Under the pieces are notes generated by a model that worked only from the letters and a program-made list of their open reading frames with translations, made no database searches and was not told where the DNA came from. From NCBI GenBank assembly GCA_947454715.1, contig CANGMZ010000005.1, positions 1 to 54,778 on the forward strand: a stretch of DNA of 54,778 nt, written 5' to 3'. Origin of the DNA: Chitinophagaceae bacterium (GTDB lineage: Bacteria > Bacteroidota > Bacteroidia > Chitinophagales > Chitinophagaceae). Shown in pieces: positions 1 through 7,543 of this stretch. Position 1 is the stretch's first letter. Each line of letters begins with the position of its first letter. The position numbers were made by a program, and so were the translations under genes.

Positions 1-548
1 ACTTTTTTAACTTTAAAAAATCAAAAAACACTATCTAACAATAAGTCCACTTTAGTTTGACTACATACACCTACAAATAACAGTCTGAAAGCCTTGCCTG
101 CCTTGCCTTTTGTTCTACATACAGATTAATCAGTCCACCTGATTAAGTGTCAGGTGGATTAATTCACAACGACATCTCTATCCAAATAGAATTCGATAAT
201 CTATATTTTTTGCAATGGCGCAACGTCTCGGTGAACCACAACAGAGATTGTCTGCGTAAAACTGGATTGGGATATAGGTATGGGTTACAGGCTTTGCTTC
301 TTATAAAAAGAGACGGAACCGAGAGGTTATAACAATTAGGAGTTCGCGGTTCCTACGTGCAAACAAACAATTACTAAAATGCAATACTAAAAATCTCGAA
401 CATAGGCTACAGCCTCAACATACAACAAATAAACATTTAGGCATGGGACAACAACGAGACGAGAGAGTAGGTAACTTCATAGCCTTGAGGAACATTGCTA
501 TATTTAATGAAAAATATAACATTAAATATAAAAATAATCCAGCGTAAA
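1..548. other. Gene-poor region with inverted repeats
   Basis: No convincing protein gene is visible in this 548-base stretch; the only open frame (147-332) has no recognisable domain. It holds an imperfect 15-bp inverted repeat at 128-142/150-164 (one wobble, one mismatch, 7-base loop) and a distant pair, AACGTCTCGGT at 222-232 with ACCGAGAGGTT at 318-328 (10 of 11 complementary). These could fold into a structured transcript or be remnants of a mobile element. The left edge of the window prevents any assignment. Confidence 0.3.
128..164. repeat. Imperfect inverted repeat
   Basis: AATCAGTCCACCTGA at 128-142 pairs with TCAGGTGGATTAATT at 150-164 around a 7-base loop, with one G-T wobble and one mismatch. 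No T-tract follows on either strand, so it is not a classical terminator. Confidence 0.4.
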
Positions 549-917
549 CTAGTTTACTTTTTTCAATTTTAATACAAATGAAGAATCCCTGCTATTAAGA
601 TAAAGACTATCATTTTTTGTAGTATAGTTAAATGTATCCCTCCTGTTGTCAGCATTAATTATCAACAGGTCTTGTTTTATAAAATATGTGCCCGTTAACC
701 CAGAATGTCGACACTCGTTATTTGTACTTAAGAACAACGTGTCTGGAGATTTCATTCCTAAGCTAACAGCTGTTAATTGGTATTTAAGATTGCCTGTATC
801 ATTTGCCTTATATGGCGTCACGTCAACAAACTCCCAAACTCCAATAAGAGAGTGATTTGCTTGCTTACAAGACACCAGTAAGGCAAAGCCGCAAATGATT
901 AAAAGATTTCTTTTCAT
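549..917 (-). CDS. Small lipoprotein, lipocalin-like
   Basis: This is a 122-residue predicted lipoprotein. The N-terminus has a short charged region, a hydrophobic stretch and a lipobox LVSC with the acylated cysteine at residue 17. After it comes IGVWEFVDVTPY, resembling the G-x-W start of the lipocalin-like lipoproteins that are common in Bacteroidota; the rest looks beta-rich, with alternating hydrophobic residues and a terminal SFVLKLKKV strand. The function is unknown. It stands alone: the next gene on this strand ends upstream at 1027 and nothing continues downstream. The call as a lipoprotein is firm; the fold is an inference from pattern only. Confidence 0.7.
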   Translation of the reverse strand: MKRNLLIICGFALLVSCKQANHSLIGVWEFVDVTPYKANDTGNLKYQLTAVSLGMKSPDTLFLSTNNECRHSGLTGTYFIKQDLLIINADNRRDTFNYTTKNDSLYLNSRDSSFVLKLKKVN

Positions 918-1026
918 GTCGATATGTTATTTATGAAAAATAAAGATACCATGTTTGTTTTTATTAAGAATAAACATGGTATCAATGTAATTGTTAATTA
1001 TTTTACAATATCTATATATAAAATCA

Positions 1027-1437
1027 CTAATATTGATAGCATTCTGTTACATACTTTGCTATCTTGCTATCATCTGCAATTGTAAGCGAACATTTTGAAC
1101 ACGTCTTTGCACCGACACAATAAACTACTCCAGCTTTTTTGGTGGCCTTAGAACATCCACTTCCTTTGCCACATGAGCACGAAGTATCATCTCCACTTGA
1201 TGCATTCTTTCCAGCAACGGCTGACTCCGGGAGAATAAGAGCAACAGCACGACCACAAATATTTACGTAGACGAAGAGAAATCCATCGGGAGCTTTAAAA
1301 GAGTCTTTTAAAGCAATTGGAGTAGGAATAGGATCTAAAACATAAATACTTTTCATGAAGCTATCAATAATTGTAATCACTTCTGGGCAATAAAACATAG
1401 CTTCAAAAGCTCCAGGAAGCCATTTACTTTCGTCCAA
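1027..1437 (-). CDS. Cys-rich hypothetical protein
   Basis: I do not recognise this protein. The frame is open for 136 residues but begins with TTG, and a stop lies 9 codons further upstream with no ATG between; the first ATG in frame is residue 14 (MFYCPEV, about position 1398), so the true product may be about 123 residues or an N-terminally truncated gene. There is no signal peptide. The N-terminal half is hydrophobic/mixed; the C-terminal half (about residues 80-136) carries eight cysteines, including CSCGKGSGC, CVGAKTCSKC and a final TECYQY, suggesting disulfides, metal binding or a modified peptide. It sits about 110 bases from the tRNA-like remnant, so it could be cargo of an integrated element. 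Coding status is moderately likely. Confidence 0.45.
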   Translation of the reverse strand: MDESKWLPGAFEAMFYCPEVITIIDSFMKSIYVLDPIPTPIALKDSFKAPDGFLFVYVNICGRAVALILPESAVAGKNASSGDDTSCSCGKGSGCSKATKKAGVVYCVGAKTCSKCSLTIADDSKIAKYVTECYQY

Positions 1438-1544
1438 TATTTTTGGCTCGATTGCAAAATCTAGTTAAAGGATTAAATTCTCAAATTGCTGTAAATATAA
1501 GAAGTGTTAAGGCATATATACTCCGTTATATACTATACTTTATA

Positions 1545-1602
1545 GCTACTCTTGGTCAGCTCATAACCAGGAGACCTTGGTTCAAACCCGAGTGGGACCA
1601 CA
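1545..1602 (+). pseudogene. Degenerate tRNA(CAU)-like remnant
   Basis: The 3' part of a tRNA is recognisable: a T arm (CTTGG, loop TTCAAAC, CCGAG at 1576-1592), then TGGGACC plus A (1593-1600), as in Bacteroidota Met tRNAs. Before it, CTCATAACC (1560-1568) looks like a CAU anticodon loop, in an 8-bp stem CTCTTGGT/ACCAGGAG (1549-1556/1566-1573), but with a loop two bases too long. The matching 5' acceptor strand (GGTCCCA) and a normal D arm are absent; AGCT at 1544-1547 and 1558-1561 could mark a deletion. CCA is not encoded. Read as a tRNA pseudogene or the 3' end left at an attachment site; a functional tRNA is unlikely. Confidence 0.45.
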
Positions 1603-1626
1603 ATCATAAAGTGATTGGATATTAAC

Positions 1627-1654
1627 GAGTTGTACAGTCGTACAGCTCTTTTTT
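1627..1654 (+). terminator. Rho-independent terminator after tRNA remnant
   Basis: GAGTTGTAC (1627-1635) pairs with GTACAGCTC (1640-1648), a 9-bp stem with one G-T wobble and a 4-base loop, followed directly by six T. It lies 25 bases after the tRNA-like 3' end on the same strand, as expected for a tRNA gene terminator. Confidence 0.7.
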
Positions 1655-1775
1655 ATGTCTACGACGTCTAAACTTGAACAACGAATTGACGTAGCTCAAA
1701 TATACACTTAAAACAAAAACAATAGTTAAGACAGCTTAAACATTGGGCAAATATTTTCCACCTTATATAATATTA

Positions 1776-4142
1776 CTAAAACGTGTACCGGAACAACGGT
1801 ACAGGGAAGAATCCTTGCTGATAATTGTTCACAATTTTATTGGTACGTTTATCGTAGGTCTGGTCAAAAACATTTTGATGGTTGGTGATGTTTTCCAAGT
1901 CCAGTGAGAACTCCATTGTGCTGTGCTTGTATTCCTTCTTGTATGATATCTTAAAATCAATGCGGAAATAATCTGACTGCTTTATGCTGAATGCTTTGTC
2001 ATCTAAATAAACCGCAGCCCCTGCAGCCTGAGATGCTACCATGTCTATAGGAGTAAGATATTTTCCACCCACTGCCGATGTTTTGAAATTGAGCGCGAGT
2101 ACATTGCCTTTGTGCCCCAGAATGAATTCTTTTCCTGCGAGCACATTCATTACATAACCAGTATTAAAGGCAGTATTGCGCTCTATACCATCACTGCCCT
2201 TATAAGTAGAATTGATAAGTGAACCTGTAATCAGAAAATAAAACCCCTTACTCAAAAAATGTTCAATAGTTAGCTCCGCACCATAATTCTTACCTGTACC
2301 CTTATTTACCAGATAATCTTTGTTGTCGAGCGTAAAGTCTGCACCTGAATTAAGGGTACAAAATGATGACGAATAAGTAGTTACCGGTGCCTTTGTTATT
2401 TGCTGATAATATGTCTCCGCCTTTATGCGCATATTGCGGGAAATGTTTAGATCATAAGCCAATATTATATGCTGGCTTTGTGTAAACCCAAGATTTTTAT
2501 TGGTAAGTTCTATTCCATTGGCAGTTGGCGTTTGTATGAAATATTCATAAACATTCTGCGCCTGACTATGCATACCAAAGCCGAGACTTAGCGCATTTCG
2601 GCTATTGATATTATAACGCACACCTGCTCTGGGCTCTATCGAAAAACTATTATTCAAATCAAGAAACTGAGCATGCAGCCCCCCCACAAAAGAAAAGTCC
2701 TTATTGAACCTGTGTTTCCACTGTATGTATGCCTGCTCCAATCCCATATCGCCTGTCTTGTCGGCATAAACATGATCCGGCATACCCGGAGAAAGCGTTT
2801 TATAAGCTACGTGAAAACTGGTGTTATCATAGCTAATTCCTGATTGAATATTATTTTTAGCGTTAAACTTATGCAGATATACACACTGCAATGAGAGTTT
2901 GCCTGTAGTGAAATTCCCAAGTTCATTAGCGTATACACTTCCGTCAATATTACTAATAGAATCGTTTGAGTAATGTTGATATGTGGTAGCATAGCCCGCT
3001 GTAAATCTTGTAGAAGAACGATCTGATATCTGATGATCTAGAGAAATACCATTGATAGTTGTGGCAAACTTGCTACGTTGGTTAGCATACCTGTCTCCGC
3101 CATACAAATCAGGTTTTGTGGTATCTACATCATTTCCCAGAAAATCAACTTTACTGTATCCCATGATTCCGAAAACCGCAAGCTTTGTTGTCTTACTCAG
3201 TTTAGAAACTACTTTATAGTTTACATCCTGATAGGCAGGCACAGATGTTCCGGTACCTAAATTAATACCCAATGCATTAAAAACACCTAATGTACTGTAC
3301 CTGTAATTAATAAGATACGATGTCTGCTTGTTCTTACCGATAGGACCTTCAGCACCTCCCTCAAAACCATTAAACCCAACCTGAGCAACATATTCAGGCT
3401 TATCCATATTGCCATTCCTGAGCTTAATATCAAATACCCCTGCCAAGGCATTACCATATTGTGCCGGGAATGCTCCGGTAAGAAAATCTGATTTATCGAT
3501 GTTGTTATTATTGAGCATACTCACTGGCCCACCGGTGCTGTTAAGTGTACCAAAGTGATTGGGGTTAGGTGAGTTGAGTCCTTCTATCTGCCACAACATA
3601 CCAGTAGGTGAATTACCTCTCACCACAATATCATTACGACTATCATTACCGGCAACAATACCTGCGAAATTTGCAGCCATCCTAGATGGATCTCCAAGTG
3701 CACCTGCATATCTTTTGGTCTCATCAACATTGAACGAGCGCGCACTGGTCAATGCCATGTCGTTAATAGTTCTGTTCTTATCCTTGCTTCGATCGTAAGA
3801 GACTGTTACTTCTTTCAAAGAATGCACAGCTTCTTGCATACCAATTGTCAGGTTTACTTCCTTACCTGCAGTAACCTCAATATCATTAAGTATTTTACTT
3901 TCATAGGTCATTGCAGCTATCTTAAGTGAATGACGGCCGATAGTTACACTGTCTATCATAAAATGCCCCTTTTCATCAGTCACTGCTCCCCGAGGAGTAG
4001 CCGTGTTTTGCACAATTATAATAGCACCAATTATCGGGGCCTTAGATGCTTCATCATAAATATCACCGGTAATACGCTGTATTTGTCCTAAACCAATAAA
4101 AGGCAAGAAGACAATAAGAAAAATAGAAATTATGTATCTCAT
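1776..4142 (-). CDS. TonB-dependent receptor
   Basis: An outer-membrane, TonB-energised receptor of about 788 residues. I chose the start at 4142 (MRYIISIFL...) because it begins directly with a signal peptide ending near GLGQ; a start at 4163 adds only seven residues. Order: signal peptide, a carboxypeptidase-regulatory-like beta-sandwich (about residues 22-105, TGDIYDEASKAPIIGAIIIV), a plug domain (about 125-240, with IVVRGNSPTGMLWQIEGL and GAFPAQYGNALAGVFDI) and a long beta-barrel ending in the aromatic strand PLFRYTF. No SusD partner lies next to it, so it is not a typical starch-utilisation pair; the substrate (siderophore, metal, peptide) is unknown. It follows a Crp-like regulator on the same strand with repeated dyads between them. 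Confidence 0.92.
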   Translation of the reverse strand: MRYIISIFLIVFLPFIGLGQIQRITGDIYDEASKAPIIGAIIIVQNTATPRGAVTDEKGHFMIDSVTIGRHSLKIAAMTYESKILNDIEVTAGKEVNLTIGMQEAVHSLKEVTVSYDRSKDKNRTINDMALTSARSFNVDETKRYAGALGDPSRMAANFAGIVAGNDSRNDIVVRGNSPTGMLWQIEGLNSPNPNHFGTLNSTGGPVSMLNNNNIDKSDFLTGAFPAQYGNALAGVFDIKLRNGNMDKPEYVAQVGFNGFEGGAEGPIGKNKQTSYLINYRYSTLGVFNALGINLGTGTSVPAYQDVNYKVVSKLSKTTKLAVFGIMGYSKVDFLGNDVDTTKPDLYGGDRYANQRSKFATTINGISLDHQISDRSSTRFTAGYATTYQHYSNDSISNIDGSVYANELGNFTTGKLSLQCVYLHKFNAKNNIQSGISYDNTSFHVAYKTLSPGMPDHVYADKTGDMGLEQAYIQWKHRFNKDFSFVGGLHAQFLDLNNSFSIEPRAGVRYNINSRNALSLGFGMHSQAQNVYEYFIQTPTANGIELTNKNLGFTQSQHIILAYDLNISRNMRIKAETYYQQITKAPVTTYSSSFCTLNSGADFTLDNKDYLVNKGTGKNYGAELTIEHFLSKGFYFLITGSLINSTYKGSDGIERNTAFNTGYVMNVLAGKEFILGHKGNVLALNFKTSAVGGKYLTPIDMVASQAAGAAVYLDDKAFSIKQSDYFRIDFKISYKKEYKHSTMEFSLDLENITNHQNVFDQTYDKRTNKIVNNYQQGFFPVPLFRYTF

Positions 4143-4190
4143 AAGTACTTTGTTTGCAGCCAAAGGTTGCTAAAATCACAAATACCAATA

Positions 4191-4256
4191 TGAACCAGGG
4201 TTAACAAATAGCAGCCAGCCACAATTTATGAACCCAGGTTAATAAACTGAGGTTAA
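4191..4256. promoter_or_regulatory. Tandem dyads TGAACC-N2-GGTTAA
   Basis: TGAACCAGGGTTAA (4191-4204) and TGAACCCAGGTTAA (4229-4242) are near-identical dyads 38 bases apart; a third half-like copy, ACTGAGGTTAA, is at 4246-4256. They lie between the Crp-like gene and the TonB-dependent receptor, upstream of the receptor on its coding strand; the second overlaps the regulator's stop codon. They look like operator sites, perhaps for the adjacent regulator; this is inference. Confidence 0.4.
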
Positions 4257-4856
4257 TGACTTAGCCGTATTTCTGGCTCTGCCCTTAATGCGACTCAATG
4301 CCTGAGGAGTAATACCCAAATAAGATGCAATCATGTATTGAGGAACCCGTTGCAACAACCAAGGGTATTGATCTATTAGCGTATAGTAACGCTGTTCAAA
4401 TGTTTCATGTGCATCTTGTGTGCTGCGGATACACATATCAATGAATAAACCTTCAGCTATTCTCCTGCCTATTAAGTTAGCCTCAGGTATTTTGGCGTAT
4501 ATTTCCTGTAAGCCTTCGTAGTTGGTATCTACTACTTCTGTATCCTCCAACACATCAATAAATGTCAAAGACGGCTCCTGAAGAAGAAAGCTTCTGTAGT
4601 CTGCAACGTAATTATTTTCATTACTGAAATAAACAATTTTCTCCTTACCATCTACCAGATGATACATTCTCAGCAACCCCATGTTAACAAAAGATATATT
4701 TCTGCACACATCACCCTCTCTCACTAAAAACTCACCTTTTTTCAAAGTACGCGCACTCAAATATTTACTACAGAAATCCCAACCTTCTTCAGTAAGAGAA
4801 GGAACCAGTTGTTTGTAATAATTTCTTAGCTGTGAAAATCTAATATCAGATCCCAT
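4239..4856 (-). CDS. Crp/Fnr-family transcriptional regulator
   Basis: A 205-residue cytoplasmic DNA-binding regulator. The N-terminal cyclic-nucleotide-binding-like beta-roll covers about residues 25-125 (KKGEFLVREGDVCRNISFVNMG, then VYFSNENNYVADY). A dimerisation helix follows, then a helix-turn-helix near residues 170-195 (VPQYMIASYLGITPQALSRIKGR), the standard Bacteroidota form of this family. The usual cAMP-binding phosphate cassette is not obvious, as in most members from this phylum, so the signal is unknown. The gene is 97 bases upstream of the TonB-dependent receptor on the same strand, and that gap carries tandem dyads that could be its target. Confidence 0.9.
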   Translation of the reverse strand: MGSDIRFSQLRNYYKQLVPSLTEEGWDFCSKYLSARTLKKGEFLVREGDVCRNISFVNMGLLRMYHLVDGKEKIVYFSNENNYVADYRSFLLQEPSLTFIDVLEDTEVVDTNYEGLQEIYAKIPEANLIGRRIAEGLFIDMCIRSTQDAHETFEQRYYTLIDQYPWLLQRVPQYMIASYLGITPQALSRIKGRARNTAKSLTSVY

Positions 4857-4970
4857 AACTGAACTCTATTTAAAAATAAATTTATAGAAAAATATTCAGA
4901 TGCAATCTATGAAACCTTTCTATGTAATTTATTAAATGCACGATGAAAGAATAAGGAATAAAAAAAGTAT

Positions 4971-5001
4971 AAAAAAATAGCACCCACTAAAGCAGGTGCT
5001 A
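4971..5001 (-). terminator. Terminator of the 5025-5471 lipoprotein gene
   Basis: TAGCACC (4978-4984) pairs with GGTGCTA (4995-5001). Read on the minus strand, the stem is followed by a run of seven T. It ends the small lipoprotein gene. Confidence 0.75.
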
Positions 5002-5024
5002 CAAATGACTATACATGGAAAGAC

Positions 5025-5471
5025 TTATTGCTTTCTGTATGTGGTCCAACTAACACCACCACTAGTATCTTTTATTGACAGTTCCGTAGAAGATATGCTG
5101 AGTATTTGAGAATACCCTGTTAATCCATAATTGACTCCTGTGTCCGTAACAGTAATCTTCACCCAAGTATTGTTATTCAGTAATTCCCAATTACCATGAA
5201 TAGCAAAGTTGTAATAGTTGTCAGCGAACGTACCATTTGCGTTAAAAGTACTTAATTGATGTGCCCAAGATGTATCGCTGGTCACAATCTCTGTGGCATC
5301 TTTTACGCCATTACCATTATTATCACTAGCTGTACTGGTTATGATCCATGTACCTACCATATTATCTTTTGTAGCTGTAGAAGATGTTGAAGAACTGCTC
5401 TTACTGCATGAGAACATAGCGATAGATGCTAATGAAAGCAATCCGAAAATGCCGAATAATTGTTTTTTCAT
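5025..5471 (-). CDS. Lipocalin-like lipoprotein
   Basis: A predicted lipoprotein of 148 residues: signal sequence with lipobox AMFSC (Cys22), a Ser/Thr linker (SSSSTSSTATK), then a small beta-rich domain beginning NMVGTWIITSTASDNNGNG and containing FNANGTFADNYYNFAIHGNWELL, the alternating pattern of the lipocalin-like lipoproteins widespread in Bacteroidota. The N-rich DNNGNGVKD segment resembles a calcium-binding loop, but this is weak. No enzyme residues are recognised, and the function is unknown. The gene is monocistronic, with a terminator directly downstream. Confidence 0.8.
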   Translation of the reverse strand: MKKQLFGIFGLLSLASIAMFSCSKSSSSTSSTATKDNMVGTWIITSTASDNNGNGVKDATEIVTSDTSWAHQLSTFNANGTFADNYYNFAIHGNWELLNNNTWVKITVTDTGVNYGLTGYSQILSISSTELSIKDTSGGVSWTTYRKQ

Positions 5472-5703
5472 TTTGTTGGTTTTATATGATTAAGATTGTA
5501 AAAATATTCAATAATAACTCGAAACGAAGTCTATTCAGACAAAAATGAAGTTTAAATAATTATTTATACTTGATATTTATCAAATAAGCTGAATGTTATA
5601 CCTTATTTATTTCATAATATTAATTCTTAAGCTTCATCCAAACCAAAAGGTCCACCCTATTTAAAGAGTGGACCTATCAGCATTATACCATCTAAAAAAC
5701 ACT
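5472..5703. other. Intergenic region, AT-rich
   Basis: A 232-base spacer holding the presumed promoter of the lipoprotein gene at its left and the terminator of the OmpA gene at 5648-5675. I see no further gene in it. Confidence 0.5.
5640..5675 (-). terminator. Terminator of the OmpA gene
   Basis: AGGTCCAC (5648-5655) pairs perfectly with GTGGACCT (5668-5675) around a 12-base loop; on the minus strand the stem is followed by TTTTGG. It lies 28 bases past the stop of the OmpA-family gene. Confidence 0.7.
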
Positions 5704-7518
5704 TTATTTACGATTAGTAGTTATGTGCATTATTGCACGTCTGTTTTGCTCTTTGCCATCGTGTGTTTTATTTGTTGCTGCAGGTATGCTACTACCATGA
5801 CCAACAGTTTTCACTCGTTTAGCATTTACGCCCTTACTTACCAACCTCGATTTTACAGAATTTGCTCTTCTAAGTGATAGACCTCTATTCTTAGCTTCAA
5901 GACCAGAAGCGTCTGCATGACCATCGATAGTCAACATCATGTTCTTGTTTGTCTTCATTTCTGTAGCAGCTTTATCTATAAGCGGGTAAGAAGACTCATG
6001 AATGATAGTTTGGTTAACGTCAAACAATATTGGTGTTGATATATCCATATTATCTTCAACAGGCTCTGCAGGTATTACTTTCACAGAATCTAAAGGACAA
6101 CCTTGATTGCTTGCAGGACCTGCAAGAGTAGGACATTTATCCTCATTATCAGGGATACCATCACCATCTGTATCTGGGCAGCCATGGTACTTAGCCAATC
6201 CGAAAATATCGGGGCAAAGATCATCTCTGTCTATGATACCATCACCATCACGGTCTGGGCAGCCATGCAGGCTAATAGGTCCAGCTGCAAAAGGGCAAGA
6301 ATCTGCTTTATTTGGAATACCATCACCATCTGTATCTGGGCAACCATGAAATTTTGCTAATCCAAAAACCAATACACAAGAATCCTGGTCATCAGGAATT
6401 CCATCACCATCTGTGTCCGGGCAACCATGAAATTTAGCCAATCCGAAAACATCAGGACATCTATCCTTTCTGTCACTAATTCCATCATGGTCTCTATCTT
6501 TCTTACCTAAGAAGAAACGCACACCTAAATTGATACCATAATTTTGATACTTACTCTCGGTTACACTATTTGTAACAGAGGTATAATTAGCTACACCTGT
6601 TGTCAGTTTATAATCTGCTTGAGCATTATTTTTAAATGGCTGAAACATATAGTATGCGCCCAAATTAAGGGCTACATTATCTGACAGAAAATAGTTAACC
6701 GAAGGTTGAATTAAAAAACCTACAGAACCTGCTGTATAAGATGAACTCCCTGTCTTACTTGCCGGCTGCAACCCCTCACCTACCTTATAGCCTAATGCAC
6801 GCTTAATGTCAAAGTACTGCTGTACATTTCCATTAGGATTGTTTTTAAAAAATTCAGCTCTTGTTATGAACCAGTCGTTTGCAGAAGCTACCGGGGTGTT
6901 GTCATAAACAGATGTTGTACCACCACTTTCGTTCTTTTGAAACTTATATATTGCCTCATAATCGAAAGATGCATGAGTAGTGTACGCATTGTTCATTTGC
7001 AAATTAAATATTGCACCTGCATCTGCAGTAAAACCCCAATGCTTAGAGAAACGGTTTTTGTATTTCAATACAAGCGGTATGTTGATATTTGTTGACTTAA
7101 TCGTCTCTCTTACATCATTCCCATTGACCACTTGTCTGAAAATATTACCTGCGGCATCTGTAGACTGATATTCAGCATGATAATTATTCAGGATTGCATC
7201 TCCATATTGTTGCATGAACATTACTCCTGTACCAACACCAAAGTGCCTTTTCTTTCCAAAGAAGAAACCTAGTTGTGCATCTGCGCCCAAACCATATCCA
7301 TTATTGTATTTCAATAAACCGGTATTCATATTAAGGGCTCCTAGGTAGTTTGCAGCACTATTTACAGTAGTAAGGTCCTGATTAGAAAGCCCGCCGAGGA
7401 GATTAAAATCTATTACCCAACGAGGTAATAGACTGTCTCCATGATTGTGTGTATTGCTCTGCGCAAATGCTGATGCAGCAGTACTGCCAGCTATCAACAA
7501 TAAAAATAGTTTTTTCAT
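5704..7518 (-). CDS. OmpA-family protein with TSP3 repeats
   Basis: An outer-membrane protein of 604 residues. A signal peptide (cut near SAFAQ) is followed by an N-terminal region of about 300 residues that looks like an outer-membrane beta-barrel (GLGADAQLGFFFGKKRHFGVGTG, NLGVRFFLGKK). From about 340 to 475 there are five thrombospondin type 3-like repeats of the form DTDGDGIPD...CP...GCP, rich in Asp and expected to bind calcium. The C-terminal OmpA domain (about 495-604) has LTIDGHADASG and the peptidoglycan-binding NRGLSLRRANSVKSRL pattern. The start lies 25 bases after the stop of the large T9SS-secreted protein, so the two are probably one transcript and may work together in surface anchoring. 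The terminator is downstream at 5648-5675. Confidence 0.9.
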   Translation of the reverse strand: MKKLFLLLIAGSTAASAFAQSNTHNHGDSLLPRWVIDFNLLGGLSNQDLTTVNSAANYLGALNMNTGLLKYNNGYGLGADAQLGFFFGKKRHFGVGTGVMFMQQYGDAILNNYHAEYQSTDAAGNIFRQVVNGNDVRETIKSTNINIPLVLKYKNRFSKHWGFTADAGAIFNLQMNNAYTTHASFDYEAIYKFQKNESGGTTSVYDNTPVASANDWFITRAEFFKNNPNGNVQQYFDIKRALGYKVGEGLQPASKTGSSSYTAGSVGFLIQPSVNYFLSDNVALNLGAYYMFQPFKNNAQADYKLTTGVANYTSVTNSVTESKYQNYGINLGVRFFLGKKDRDHDGISDRKDRCPDVFGLAKFHGCPDTDGDGIPDDQDSCVLVFGLAKFHGCPDTDGDGIPNKADSCPFAAGPISLHGCPDRDGDGIIDRDDLCPDIFGLAKYHGCPDTDGDGIPDNEDKCPTLAGPASNQGCPLDSVKVIPAEPVEDNMDISTPILFDVNQTIIHESSYPLIDKAATEMKTNKNMMLTIDGHADASGLEAKNRGLSLRRANSVKSRLVSKGVNAKRVKTVGHGSSIPAATNKTHDGKEQNRRAIMHITTNRK

Positions 7519-7543
7519 TTTATAATTTTTTGATGTTGAATGA

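Noticed and set aside
147-332. Open frame of 61 codons on the plus strand
   Set aside because: It starts inside a hairpin, has no domain or signal and lies in a region with inverted repeats; nothing supports coding.
1443-1625. Open frame of 60 codons on the plus strand
   Set aside because: It runs through the tRNA-like remnant; translation of the T arm is meaningless.
6103-6360. Repetitive plus-strand open frames
   Set aside because: They are the antisense of the TSP3 repeats in the OmpA gene; the repeats keep stop codons out of that frame.
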